Of a stretch of DNA of 40,141 nt, positions 29,482-37,683 are shown one piece after another; position 1 is the first letter of the stretch; each line of letters begins with the position of its first letter. The position numbers and the translations under genes are program-made. The DNA lies in contig NZ_JACMYP010000047.1 in assembly GCF_020889705.1 (NCBI RefSeq), positions 1-40,141 on the forward strand. Reading direction: 5' to 3'. The DNA comes from Bradyrhizobium altum. Lineage in GTDB: Bacteria > Pseudomonadota > Alphaproteobacteria > Rhizobiales > Xanthobacteraceae. The notes under the pieces are model-generated. The model was not told the origin of the DNA. It was given only the letters and a program-made list of their open reading frames with translations, and made no database searches.

Positions 29482-30324
29482 GTGCACAATGTCGTCTGCA
29501 TCAAACAGGTTCCCGACTCTGCGCAGATCCGCGTGCACCCCGTGACCAATACGATCATGCGTCAGGGCGTGCCGACCATCATCAACCCATATGACCTCTT
29601 CGCGCTCGAGGCCGCGCTGGAGCTGCGCGATCGGTTCGGCGGTGAAATAACCGTGCTTACAATGGGACCGCCATCGGCGGAAGACTCTTTGCGGAAAGCG
29701 CTGACCTTTGGCGCTGATCGCGCCGTACTGCTCACCGATCGCTGCTTTGCGGGCTCCGACACCCTGGCCACAACGTACGCACTGGCAACAGCCATCCGAA
29801 AAATTGGTAAGGAATATGGACCGCCAAACCTTATCTTTACCGGCAAGCAGACCATCGACGGCGATACCGCGCAGGTTGGTCCCGGCATCGCAAAGCGGCT
29901 GGGTGTGCTGCAGCTAACCTACGTCGCCAAGGTCAGATCTCTAGATCTCGCCGCATGTACAATTGAAGCGGAGCGACGCTCCGAAGGTGGTGTCCAGGTT
30001 TTGCACACGAGGCTGCCCTGTCTCATCACCATGCTAGAGGGGACCAACCAGATACGGCGCGGCGCGATGGCGGACGCCCTGCGTGCCGCGCGTGCGCCAA
30101 TCGTAAAATGGAGCGCGCACGGCGCCGGCGTCGAGGACGTCTCCAAATGTGGTCTTAAGGGCTCGCCGACCGTCGTCAAGCGAGTGTTTGCTCCCTCTGC
30201 GCGGGCTGAGAAAGCGGCGCTGGTTGAGGCCGCTGAACAACCAGCGCAGGCGTTGATTGAAGCTATCTTTAAGCATCAACCGAAGCTCGAAACCGATCTT
30301 GCGGCACTAGCCCGCGGTGCTTGA
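29482..30324 (+). CDS. fixA: FixA, electron-transfer flavoprotein beta-subunit-like protein
   Basis: FixA works with FixB, FixC and FixX to bifurcate or deliver electrons to nitrogenase. The 280-aa product has the ETF-beta features: HNVVCIKQVPDSAQIRVHPV, NPYDLFALEAALELRDRFGG, FTGKQTIDGDTAQVGPGIAK and LPCLITMLEGTNQIRRG. The GTG at 29482 has GGAG 8 nt upstream. fixB, fixC and fixX are not in the window; in B. diazoefficiens fixA is likewise separate from fixBCX and follows nifA. The frame is complete. Confidence 0.95.
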   Translation: MHNVVCIKQVPDSAQIRVHPVTNTIMRQGVPTIINPYDLFALEAALELRDRFGGEITVLTMGPPSAEDSLRKALTFGADRAVLLTDRCFAGSDTLATTYALATAIRKIGKEYGPPNLIFTGKQTIDGDTAQVGPGIAKRLGVLQLTYVAKVRSLDLAACTIEAERRSEGGVQVLHTRLPCLITMLEGTNQIRRGAMADALRAARAPIVKWSAHGAGVEDVSKCGLKGSPTVVKRVFAPSARAEKAALVEAAEQPAQALIEAIFKHQPKLETDLAALARGA

Positions 30325-30340
30325 TCTGGAGAGTCCTGGC

Positions 30341-30640
30341 GACGATAAACGTTACGATCCCGAAGGCGTCAGGGTTGGCTCGCCACTGGTCACACCGACA
30401 TTCACCGGGGCATATAGAGCCTGGCGCTGAGGGTTCAGGGAAGCTGAAGCGCAATCCTCACGCCGGCCACCTCTGTATCTTTCTGGGCCGCCGGCGACCT
30501 GGTGAAAACTGTTTGGCACATGGGTTGGGCATGTCGCTCTATGCGAAGCGTTTGGACCGAGGCAAGTTCATCTCCGATGGCCTTTGTCGACTGTTTTGGT
30601 CACGATCCCTCGATCGCTCCCTCGCGCTGGCTTTCGAGAA
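30341..30640 (+). pseudogene. IS66-family TnpB (Orf2) remnant
   Basis: In successive frames the sequence reads WLATGHTDIHRGI, stop, SLALRVQGS, then LKRNPHAGHLCIFLGRR, LVKTVWHMG, and GLGMSLYAKRLDRGKF. These are the conserved blocks of the IS66 accessory protein TnpB (VRVWLATGHTDMRRG...GLGLCLYAKRLERGRF). An internal stop and frameshifts inactivate it. No tnpA, or tnpC with a DDE domain, is recognised beside it. Confidence 0.8.
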
Positions 30641-31067
30641 GCTGACGAGACCCGCTGCAACTCACCCCAACTTAGAACAAAAAGTGGCCGGCGTGTAGGC
30701 CGCTTGCCGTCTTGACTGACAACGACGCAACCCGTCAGGCGCAGTCGTGCTGCGGGCTTCCGCCAGAAGGCACCTGTTGCGCTCGCGTTCGGCGTCCGCC
30801 GCCGTTCCCGGTGATCGCCCCGACACGACGGCAGGAATCACTTTCTGACGTCAAGCATGGCATTTGCCATCGCGCCACCTCCACCGATCAGCTCTTGCCA
30901 GCCTGTCGCGGGCGAGCTTCGTAGCATCGAGGTGGGGCCTCATGCTCTTACCATCAAGCAGATCGCGCGCCACCGCATGGACATGGAAGCCTGCTCTTTT
31001 AAGCTCTCGTCAGACGCTTTTTGAGGAATTTATTTAAACGCGGAGAGATGGCACCGGGTTCCAGACA
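30641..31067. other. No recognisable gene
   Basis: This stretch downstream of the IS66 remnant may be further decayed transposon, but no block of TnpC is visible. Confidence 0.4.
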
Positions 31068-31274
31068 TTACTCGTCTTTGAAGGCCTTCTTGGACCTCTC
31101 GACCGGCAATTCCTGGTCGGCTAAAATGGCGTACACGCGATTGCCTTCGGATTCGTCTACAAGTGCGTGCGAGCCGATTTCATCGCCGATGGCATCGATA
31201 CGAAGCTCCGTGTCCGGCTCCCATTGGCCCGCAACGGTCCGAAAGCGAACCTCGCGGCGTTCAGGGGCCCAGGT
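31068..31274 (-). pseudogene. Small hypothetical protein lacking a start codon
   Basis: Between an upstream TAG and the TAA at 31070-31068 runs a 68-codon frame of convincing protein composition: TWAPERREVRFRTVAGQWEP, TELRIDAIGDEIGSHALVDE and NRVYAILADQELPVERSKKA. No ATG, GTG or TTG occurs at a useful position near its 5' end, so a start was probably lost. I do not recognise the family with certainty. Its neighbour at 31302-31517 has the same orientation. Confidence 0.4.
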
Positions 31275-31301
31275 CCGCTACGGTTGCCAACCGAGGGGGC
31301 G

Positions 31302-31517
31302 TCACTGACGTAGCACTCCAAGGATCCGTTCGCGGTGTGCGACGTGCTGGGCTTGCATGAGCCGAAACGTTTCCAAGAGTGAGCGGGCTAACGTCGAATC
31401 ATATCTGCGAAGATCAATGTCTGCGACACGCATTTCTTGATTAAGAATATGCTGGGCGCCAAGCGCAATGTGTCGCTCGACTTTCCCCAGATGTCGAAAT
31501 TGCATACTGCGGTCCAT
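31302..31517 (-). CDS. Small conserved rhizobial hypothetical protein (71 aa)
   Basis: ATG 31517 is preceded by GAGGGGAG, an excellent ribosome site. The product reads MDRSMQFRHLGKVERHIALG ... LLETFRLMQAQHVAHRERIL. It belongs to a recurrent rhizobial family of small helical proteins with the pattern HL-x(2)-(A/V)ERH-(V/I)A-x-G-x(2)-H and a late LQ-x-HVA-x-R-x-R(I/L)L. No function is established to my knowledge. Confidence 0.7.
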   Translation of the reverse strand: MDRSMQFRHLGKVERHIALGAQHILNQEMRVADIDLRRYDSTLARSLLETFRLMQAQHVAHRERILGVLRQ

Positions 31518-32050
31518 GCTCCCCTCTTGCGGTCGGGGCTTACTTCGGTGGCTGCAATCCCGGCGATGATAACCATTCATCAATGTGGCCGGCAGCCTCC
31601 AAGTGCATTGCCCTTCTACCCCGATCATCGTTCTGGCCGGACAGCTGTCGCAGGGCATGGACGCGGACAATAGAGGTGTCGATTGGCCCACACGGACCCC
31701 CGGCAATCCTGATTTCTCTACCTCGTTTCATCGTCCAGGCAGCAGGTCGCGATCTAGATGTTGGCGGTGGCGATGATGTTCTCGCTCGCTTTGCTCAAGA
31801 TGAAACAGTCCCCTATGAGGCACCTTCGAGCACATCCTGTTCGGTTTCTGACCGCGCGCAAATTCCTGTCAGGTTCAAAACACCTGCAATGACAAGCCGG
31901 TCCCGACCGTTTTCTCAGCGTACTCAGAAAGTTGCCGAGGAGTGCCAGGTTGGCATAGCAATTGCTGTAAGCCTGCAAGAACACAGGATGTTGGACGAGT
32001 GTACGCAGAACGCGCAAAAACTAGCGGCGGTCCCTTTGCTTTGAGGCCTC
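31518..32050. other. No recognisable gene
   Basis: Overlapping frames on both strands are about equally protein-like, and none has a strong start or motif. Confidence 0.4.
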
Positions 32051-32446
32051 GTGTCGGCCAGCAGCCGAAAATTTCGCGCAGATTGCCGAGCGCCGCGAGA
32101 ACTCTCTGCGGTGCGATGCAATTGCTCAATCTGCCAAATGTCTGGATTTCTGCACTTGCTCGTGGCTGGCGATAAGCTCAGCATTGAGTGTGGCGAAGAA
32201 TTCCTCACTACCTATCAATTTAACAAGAACATCGCTCGGCACACGTTTTGCCGGATTTGCGGCGTAAAGCCGTTCTATAGGCCCCGATCGAACCCGTCCG
32301 GGTTCAGGGTGAATATTCGATGCTTGGATAACAGAACGATCGAAAACATAAGAATAGACGATTTCGATGGTGAGCATTGGGAGCAAGCGTTCCGCTCGAC
32401 GCTCGAGGACTTGGAAGCCTCTCTTAAAGATAAAACCTTGGAGTGA
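32051..32446 (+). CDS. GFA-domain protein (glutathione-dependent formaldehyde-activating family), atypical N-terminus
   Basis: The 131-aa product has the GFA/Mss4-like zinc-binding features: VRCNCSICQMSGFLHL (C23, C25, C28), FLTTYQFNKNIARHTFCRIC (second Cys pair near 67-70) and GVKPFYRPRSNPSGFRVNIR. The usual N-terminal CHCG zinc motif is replaced by SASSRKFRADC, so one metal site seems lost or the gene is truncated upstream. The start is GTG 32051. Family members bind glutathione adducts or have unknown roles. It is 6 nt before the oxygenase gene, so the two form an operon. Confidence 0.75.
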   Translation: MSASSRKFRADCRAPRELSAVRCNCSICQMSGFLHLLVAGDKLSIECGEEFLTTYQFNKNIARHTFCRICGVKPFYRPRSNPSGFRVNIRCLDNRTIENIRIDDFDGEHWEQAFRSTLEDLEASLKDKTLE

Positions 32447-32452
32447 AGCCGT

Positions 32453-33130
32453 ATGGCGCGCGCAATGAATGATAGATCTCGTCTGCTTTCAGAAGAGGTT
32501 CTCACGAAATACCGCATAGAGCTGTTGGTGAAGGGGACGGTCGTGATCGCTCCCCAGACGTTGTTCACCCAAGATGACTTGGCGAGGATCGATCAGCTGC
32601 AGACTGAGATTCCCGAAGAAGAAGTGCGGGTGGGAGATGCCGGCGACTCGCACAATGTCTTCGTAAAACGGGTGAGGGTAGACCCGCCCGGCCGCCCTCC
32701 TAGCAACGTGAATGGAAAAGCGCCAGGACAGATCATCGAACTGCTCGAGAGGAAAGACCGCAGCTTTGCGCTGAGAAAGATCTTGGGAGCGTCGTCAGAT
32801 TACGTGATTCGTCGATGCCAAATGCATCGTCTGCCTCCCGGATCCTTTGTTGGCATCCATTTGGATGCTGAGAGCGACCCTGATTTCGAGTACTCCGTGA
32901 TTGTGCAGCTCGCGAGAGACTTTGAGGGGGGTGAATTTGTGGTCTATCCAAGCGCGTACGAACAGCAAGTATTTCGGCCGCCATTTGGCGCCGTTCTTGT
33001 CACCACATGTAGGCTCCGGCATGAGGTGAAGCCTGTACACGCTGGGGAGCGCCGATCGCTGGTGTACTTCTGTTCAAAACGCAGCGGCGCGAATCGCCGG
33101 ATCATCGAAAGCTCTACCGATGGCCTATGA
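32453..33130 (+). CDS. 2-oxoglutarate/Fe(II)-dependent oxygenase
   Basis: The 225-aa protein has a double-stranded beta-helix core with the iron triad H136-x-D138 (IHLDAES) and H190 (LRHEV), and a 2-oxoglutarate-binding Arg (R200/R201 in GERRSLVYF). FEGGEFVVYP between them is typical of prolyl-4-hydroxylase-like members. It probably hydroxylates an amino-acid, peptide or small-molecule substrate. It is coupled to the GFA gene and converges with the ATP-grasp gene 250 bp away. All catalytic residues are present. Confidence 0.85.
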   Translation: MARAMNDRSRLLSEEVLTKYRIELLVKGTVVIAPQTLFTQDDLARIDQLQTEIPEEEVRVGDAGDSHNVFVKRVRVDPPGRPPSNVNGKAPGQIIELLERKDRSFALRKILGASSDYVIRRCQMHRLPPGSFVGIHLDAESDPDFEYSVIVQLARDFEGGEFVVYPSAYEQQVFRPPFGAVLVTTCRLRHEVKPVHAGERRSLVYFCSKRSGANRRIIESSTDGL

Positions 33131-33380
33131 GGAGCGTTAGCTGGAATGGCTTCCGAATGGATTGAGTATGGAGAGCCAGCTTCTGCCAGACGCCGCGCAC
33201 TTCGCAGAGCGTCCTTTGGATCTCCCTTGTGGCGGATCCTGGTTCGCGGTGGGAATCGACTTCAAGCGAGACGAAGCTGATGCTCACGTGACGTCCCAAC
33301 ACGCCGGTGTCAAGCACACGTTCGGAAGCAGGGACGGGTTCGAATGAATGGAGGAGTTTAAGAACGTGACCCCTGTGATC

Positions 33381-34718
33381 TCAGGTGACCATTGTCAATA
33401 GCCGGTGCTGCAGATTACGGGCAGCGGCCCGATCGCGCGCGATCACCAGGCACTCCACCGTGCCTGCCTCTTGATCGACGGCAAGCGGGATCACGCCTTC
33501 CTTGCGTCTGCCATCAAATAGAAATCCATACCTGACGAAACGATCAAGCGCGGCTTGGAGAGAACATAATCGGACGTTTCTCACGGATGAAATGACGTGG
33601 CGACCGGAATAGTCGATGCCCAACAGCCGGACGGCAATGCTGTGTAACACCGAGCCTCCGCCCCACCGGCCGTTCGCTTCGTTAAAGAAAAGCCGGCCGT
33701 CGCTTGCGAAAATGCCGTCAATATTAATCATTCCGCGATATCCCAACGTTCGCGCGAGCTCCACAAATCGGTAGGCATGCGCCTGGGCGGCCAGCCATTG
33801 CTCATTCGTCAGGTCGCTTGGAAGCTCAAGTCCTATCCAGATGAGCGCCCTTTCGGATCGATCTTTGCTTCGACGTAGACGTATGTTTCCACTGTTGATG
33901 AAAGCAATGGAACCATCCTCCTCTATCTCATACTCGAGATAGAACAGGGCATGAGCCAAGTGGTACGATTCCACGACCAACGTCTTGCACGATGCTGTTG
34001 TCATCTCAGACCAAAGTGCTTCAGGATCAAACGATGGCCAAGCAATCGTTCGGGTATCCCTTGCCCCAGGAAGTGGTCCGCTTTCATTGCCGGTCAGGAT
34101 GATATTTCCGATTCCGCCCGCTCCATTGTCCAGCTTGACAATCACGCTGCCGGTCTCTGACCTCAAGGAGGTCACCGCTTTGAATAGTTCGTTTGAGTCC
34201 GTGGTTGCGCATCCATTGGGCAGCGGAAGCGCGACACTTGTCGCGAGTTGACGGAAGTGGCTCTTGCGGTTCAAGAGATCCGGCCCTCGCTGCAGAGCGA
34301 AATCGTCCCCGCTCTGCGGGATGCTCAGCAGCGCCGCCAAGCGCGCTACGCCTTCACTAGAGTAGCATGGAGACATTCTCCAAGATGATTTCTGGCGAAT
34401 ATGGCCGTTGAGTCGCTCGACGAGAGTATTGGACAGCAGGGTGCAATCATTAAGAATCTGTGATTCGCGAGCGCCTTCAGGCACAAGCGTAGAGAGACTC
34501 GACGCGTCGAAATTGAGCGTCGCGCCAATGAAGGATAACAGGTCAGCCGGGATGACGACTGGAGAGACTATCAGGTCACCCTCCTGTGCAAACCAAGCTG
34601 AGCGGCAAGCGGAGTTGGCGGGAAGCGACAGTTGAGTTGCTGTTAGATCGCCGCCCGACATTTGAGCCGTCCCGGCATTCATGATTAGGATCCGAGGCAA
34701 CGACGATCTCCCGGGCAC
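33381..34718 (-). CDS. ATP-grasp ligase with pre-ATP-grasp domain (PGM1-type peptide-ligase-like)
   Basis: The 445-aa protein starts with a Rossmann-like pre-ATP-grasp segment (LPRILIMNAG, GDLIVSPVVIP, LVERLNGHI). Then come LLNRKSHFRQLA (148-159), the ATP-binding loop VIVKLDNGAGGIGN (192-205), VVESY (248-252), MINIDGIF (330-337) and the metal-binding FFNEANGRWGGGS (344-356), where E347 and N349 would hold Mg. Domain order and the NE-x-N-x-R-x-GG-x-S end resemble PGM1-type ligases, which join amino acids to peptides through acyl phosphates. The start is GTG 34718; a Shine-Dalgarno is not obvious, consistent with coupling to the short frame ending 10 nt upstream. Substrate unknown. Confidence 0.72.
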   Translation of the reverse strand: MPGRSSLPRILIMNAGTAQMSGGDLTATQLSLPANSACRSAWFAQEGDLIVSPVVIPADLLSFIGATLNFDASSLSTLVPEGARESQILNDCTLLSNTLVERLNGHIRQKSSWRMSPCYSSEGVARLAALLSIPQSGDDFALQRGPDLLNRKSHFRQLATSVALPLPNGCATTDSNELFKAVTSLRSETGSVIVKLDNGAGGIGNIILTGNESGPLPGARDTRTIAWPSFDPEALWSEMTTASCKTLVVESYHLAHALFYLEYEIEEDGSIAFINSGNIRLRRSKDRSERALIWIGLELPSDLTNEQWLAAQAHAYRFVELARTLGYRGMINIDGIFASDGRLFFNEANGRWGGGSVLHSIAVRLLGIDYSGRHVISSVRNVRLCSLQAALDRFVRYGFLFDGRRKEGVIPLAVDQEAGTVECLVIARDRAAARNLQHRLLTMVT

Positions 34719-34727
34719 TTAGCGTGG

Positions 34728-34865
34728 TTAAACACAAAGCGCCATGCCAGCAACGAAGAGCTCGCTGCGGCGCCATCGTAAGAAGGTACTGACCGATAGG
34801 CGGTATTGCGCCGTCTCGATATCTCCTGCGGTGTAGTGGGGAAGTACGGCCAGCCAATCGCCCAT
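34728..34865 (-). CDS. 45-codon ORF between ligase and ATP-grasp genes
   Basis: The ATG at 34865 follows the ligase stop by 1 nt, and the frame ends with TAA at 34730-34728, 10 nt before the ATP-grasp start. The product begins MGDWLAVLPHYTAGDIETAQ and ends FVAGMALCV, 45 aa with one Cys and four Trp/Tyr. GGAG lies 12 nt upstream of the ATG. Its tight placement between two ligase genes suggests either a translated spacer that couples them or a small substrate or carrier peptide. I recognise no family. It may be only a coupling ORF. Confidence 0.4.
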   Translation of the reverse strand: MGDWLAVLPHYTAGDIETAQYRLSVSTFLRWRRSELFVAGMALCV

Positions 34866-34866
34866 C

Positions 34867-36402
34867 TCAATTGCTGTCTCCTTGCGGGCTTGACTCCGTG
34901 TCAAGCTCCTTCAGCTTGAAATGCTGGACCTTGCCCAACGCCGTTTTCGGCAGTTCTTGCGTGAAAATGATTTCGCGCGGTGCCTTAAAACGGGCGAGCT
35001 GCGATTGGACATGCGCCAACAGCGGTTCGGCTTCGATCCGGGTCCTCGGTCGCCTGATCACGTAAGCGATCGGTACTTCTTCCCAGCGCGGATCGGGGCG
35101 ACCGACGACGGCGCATTCGGCGACATCCGGATGGCCCATGAGCACACGCTCCACTTCCGCCGGATAGATATTCTCTCCGCCGGAGATGATCAGGTTCTTC
35201 TTGCGGTCATGGACCCAAAAATATCCATCGGCGTCGCGGCGGCCGATGTCACTAGTGCGATACCAACCATTACTAAAAGCCTCACGCGTTGCCTGTTGAT
35301 CGTTCCAATATCCGCAGAAGACGTTGGGCCCGCGTACTGCGATCTCGCCTGGGGTGCCGGGCGGCAATTTGCTGCCGGCATCATCGATGATCGCCGCTTC
35401 GCAGCAAAGGCCGGGCAGGCCGCTTGACCCCTCAGGCACGAGATCCGCGCCGAGCTTCGTATACACAGCGATGGGAGAGGTCTCCGTCGAACCGTAAACC
35501 TGCAAGACGGGCACTCCGCGCGCAACAAAGCGCTCGACAAGGCGCTGAGGCACCATCGTCGATCCGGTACAGATTGCTTTGAGCGCGGATAGGTCCGTGC
35601 TTGCCCATCGTGGATGGTCGATCAGCGCTCGCATCATGGCAGGCACCAAGGCTGCTAGCGTGGGCCGGTCATGCTCGAACGCATCAAGCGTTGCCTCTGG
35701 CGTAAAGCGGCTTTGGATTGTCACCGTCGCGCCGTGATGCAAACTCGGGGTCGTCTGGATGTTCAGGCCGCCGACATGGAAGAGCGGCAAAACAGTCAAG
35801 GCGTGGTCAGTCGAGGTTAGGTCATGCATGTGCTGACTCATAACCCCGTTCCATAGCAACGCTTCTTGACGCAGCACAGCGCCTTTCGGCCGCCCCGTGG
35901 TGCCCGAAGTATAGACGATCAGAAGTGGGCAGGACAGGTCCGCACGTGGATTGCGTCCGTCACCACAGTCTCCGTCTAGAAGGTCGTCCAACCTGCTTCC
36001 GCCGAGCGGGGCAAAGTCCAGCCCGACGAGGGAGATATCAGGAAGTGGCCTCCTCAGAACCGGCAAGACTGCGTTGAAGGACTGCTCAAGCACGAGCACT
36101 TTTGCCCCGGAGTCGGACAGAATGAAGAGCTGCTCGGCGGCCGCAAGGCGCCAGTTCAATGGGACGAGGATTACGCCGAGCCGCGCGCAGGCATAGAGCA
36201 GCACCAGATAGTCAGGCCGGTTGAGGCTCAGGATCGCGATCCGGTCACCTCTCTCGATGCCGAGCTGGCTCTTGAGGGCGCGCGAGACCCGCTCGATCCG
36301 TCGATTGAAGCCGGAGTAGCTTAGAGTCTGTCCCTCGAAACGGATCGCGGCTTTGTCAGGAGCATACGCAGCGTTGCGCTCGATCAATGTGCAGAGATCC
36401 AA
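34867..36402 (-). CDS. Acyl-CoA synthetase / AMP-dependent ligase
   Basis: The 511-aa protein belongs to the ANL superfamily: P-loop YTSGTTGRPKGAV (164-176), YGSTETSP (about 303), the hinge region YRTSDIGRRDADGYFWVHDR-KKNLIISGGENIYPAEVE, and the catalytic lysine in LPKTALGKVQHFKLKEL near the C-terminus. It adenylates a carboxylic acid and normally transfers it to CoA; the substrate (aromatic, branched or medium chain) cannot be read off. I place the start at TTG 36402, with CGGAGAT 6 nt upstream. It overlaps closely with the small gene before it and is followed by the 45-codon ORF and the ATP-grasp gene. A MerR-type promoter at 37234 probably drives the set. Confidence 0.93.
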   Translation of the reverse strand: MDLCTLIERNAAYAPDKAAIRFEGQTLSYSGFNRRIERVSRALKSQLGIERGDRIAILSLNRPDYLVLLYACARLGVILVPLNWRLAAAEQLFILSDSGAKVLVLEQSFNAVLPVLRRPLPDISLVGLDFAPLGGSRLDDLLDGDCGDGRNPRADLSCPLLIVYTSGTTGRPKGAVLRQEALLWNGVMSQHMHDLTSTDHALTVLPLFHVGGLNIQTTPSLHHGATVTIQSRFTPEATLDAFEHDRPTLAALVPAMMRALIDHPRWASTDLSALKAICTGSTMVPQRLVERFVARGVPVLQVYGSTETSPIAVYTKLGADLVPEGSSGLPGLCCEAAIIDDAGSKLPPGTPGEIAVRGPNVFCGYWNDQQATREAFSNGWYRTSDIGRRDADGYFWVHDRKKNLIISGGENIYPAEVERVLMGHPDVAECAVVGRPDPRWEEVPIAYVIRRPRTRIEAEPLLAHVQSQLARFKAPREIIFTQELPKTALGKVQHFKLKELDTESSPQGDSN

Positions 36403-36403
36403 C

Positions 36404-36727
36404 TCAATCTCCGTGTGATTGAGCTTCGCAAGAGACGTTGGTTCCGATGTAGTTCAGCCGAAGTTCGGAATGACTTCGGCGGGCCTCGATTGAGTGCTTC
36501 GGGTACCCTTTGTACAGGCTATGATCACGCGGTTTTTGCGGGACGAAGCGGTTCTTAATGGTTGTCATGCTGGTCTTTTGACAGACAGGCTCGCCGCACA
36601 TATACGCCGATCTGGGATCTCCATCTTTGAAGCCGACAATGGCCCGGCATTGGCCTTCAATGTGGTCGATCAACAGGATCTTCTTGACGCCGTCCGGCTC
36701 TTTCAACTTGCTGCTCCAGAATGCCAC
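36404..36727 (-). CDS. Small Cys-containing hypothetical protein (GcrA-like zinc fragment?)
   Basis: ATG 36727 follows GGAAG, and the 107-codon frame ends 1 nt before the ligase start codon. The middle part ILLIDHIEGQCRAIVGFKDG then MCGEPVC recalls the Cys-rich end of GcrA-like small proteins (CR-x-n-G ... CG-x-PV). The expected second CxxH pair is missing and the tail is unlike the family. It may be a degenerate member kept as a leader of the ligase operon. Confidence 0.45.
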   Translation of the reverse strand: MAFWSSKLKEPDGVKKILLIDHIEGQCRAIVGFKDGDPRSAYMCGEPVCQKTSMTTIKNRFVPQKPRDHSLYKGYPKHSIEARRSHSELRLNYIGTNVSCEAQSHGD

Positions 36728-36752
36728 GCCATATCTTCCGATGTCGCGCCGG

Positions 36753-37181
36753 TCACGCCCAGCGACACTTGCAGCTCAAGTCTCTTGAAAACCTCCGCGG
36801 TCGTATGGGCTGTCGCGCACTTGCGCGAGGAGAAGGCCAAGCCAGCGCCGGGAAAGTGGTGTGAACCGAGCGAAACGTTGTTTCTTCGAACTGATTTCGG
36901 TAGGTGGTCCCGCCGTTCGGTTTCAAATTCGGGAAGCGGCGGCGCCCTGCAAGGGCTTGGGATCGAGGCCTACGCTGATCTCTTCTGGCATCATCGTCTC
37001 GCGGGCGACTCGCTTTGGGATAGCCGCATAGTATCGGTTCTGGAATGCCGGGCCGTTCACAACGACCTGCGAGCCGTAGTGCCGCGATCAAGACACGCTG
37101 CACAACCATCTCGACCGACTTGCTGTCGGGGATGAGGATCATGACCAACCATTCAGCGTGGGTTCTGACCCGGTGAGACAT
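36753..37181 (-). pseudogene. Unidentified decayed gene downstream of the MerR-type promoter
   Basis: The minus strand reads MSHRVRTHAEWLVMILIPDS with VEMVVQRVLIAALRLAG from about 37145, then shifts to a frame with VVVNGPAFQNRYYAAIPKRV and MMPEEISVGLDPKPLQGAAA (37070-36930) ending in a stop. Both parts look coded but belong to different frames. I do not recognise the family. It would be the first gene of the transcript from the promoter at 37234. Confidence 0.35.
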
Positions 37182-37233
37182 TCGCAATCCTTCACAATCC
37201 CGACGGCAGACGAAGACACGCGCCGATCTTAAG

Positions 37234-37264
37234 ATCGTACAACTTAACGTTACGTCCGATTCAA
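37234..37264 (-). promoter_or_regulatory. MerR-type promoter of the ligase operon
   Basis: Minus strand: -35 TTGAAT (37264-37259), a 19-nt spacer with ACGTAACGT, -10 TACGAT (37239-37234). The spacer shares ACGTRACGTYAANTTG with the sites at 8360 and 9310. The next intact minus-strand gene begins at 36727 and leads into the ligase. Confidence 0.65.
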
Positions 37265-37680
37265 GCCCTTTCGGCAACCCGTATGAACAGGCCAAAACTC
37301 TCAGGCTTGCCGGGAAAGCGCTGCCGAGCGGTGTCCTGTCGACAGCAATTCTGCGCCACGATCTACGTCAGAAAGTCGCCCTCCCATTGAGACTAGGCTC
37401 GAAGCAGATGAGCCCGCTGTCAGAAACGCCCGCGCTTGCGCGATCGGGCGCCCGTCGTCTTCGCAGCCGATATCGGGTGTGACGTCCGCTGCGTCGTACT
37501 TCAGTCGCATCTGTCCGGCGCTGACGCGGCAACGCCCAGGGCGGGATCCGACGATCGTGTTCGACACGTCGGCCTGATGGCAGGGCAGCTTATGACCTTG
37601 CGTCGTTCGAACGAGCCACGCGAATGTCCGAGCGTACCTTCATCCGGTGCACGTCGTGACCGTGGGCTCCTCTGGTGCGG
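37265..37680. other. No recognisable gene
   Basis: This stretch lies between the ligase-operon promoter and the end of the peptidase gene, with short frames only. Confidence 0.4.
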
Positions 37681-37683
37681 AGA

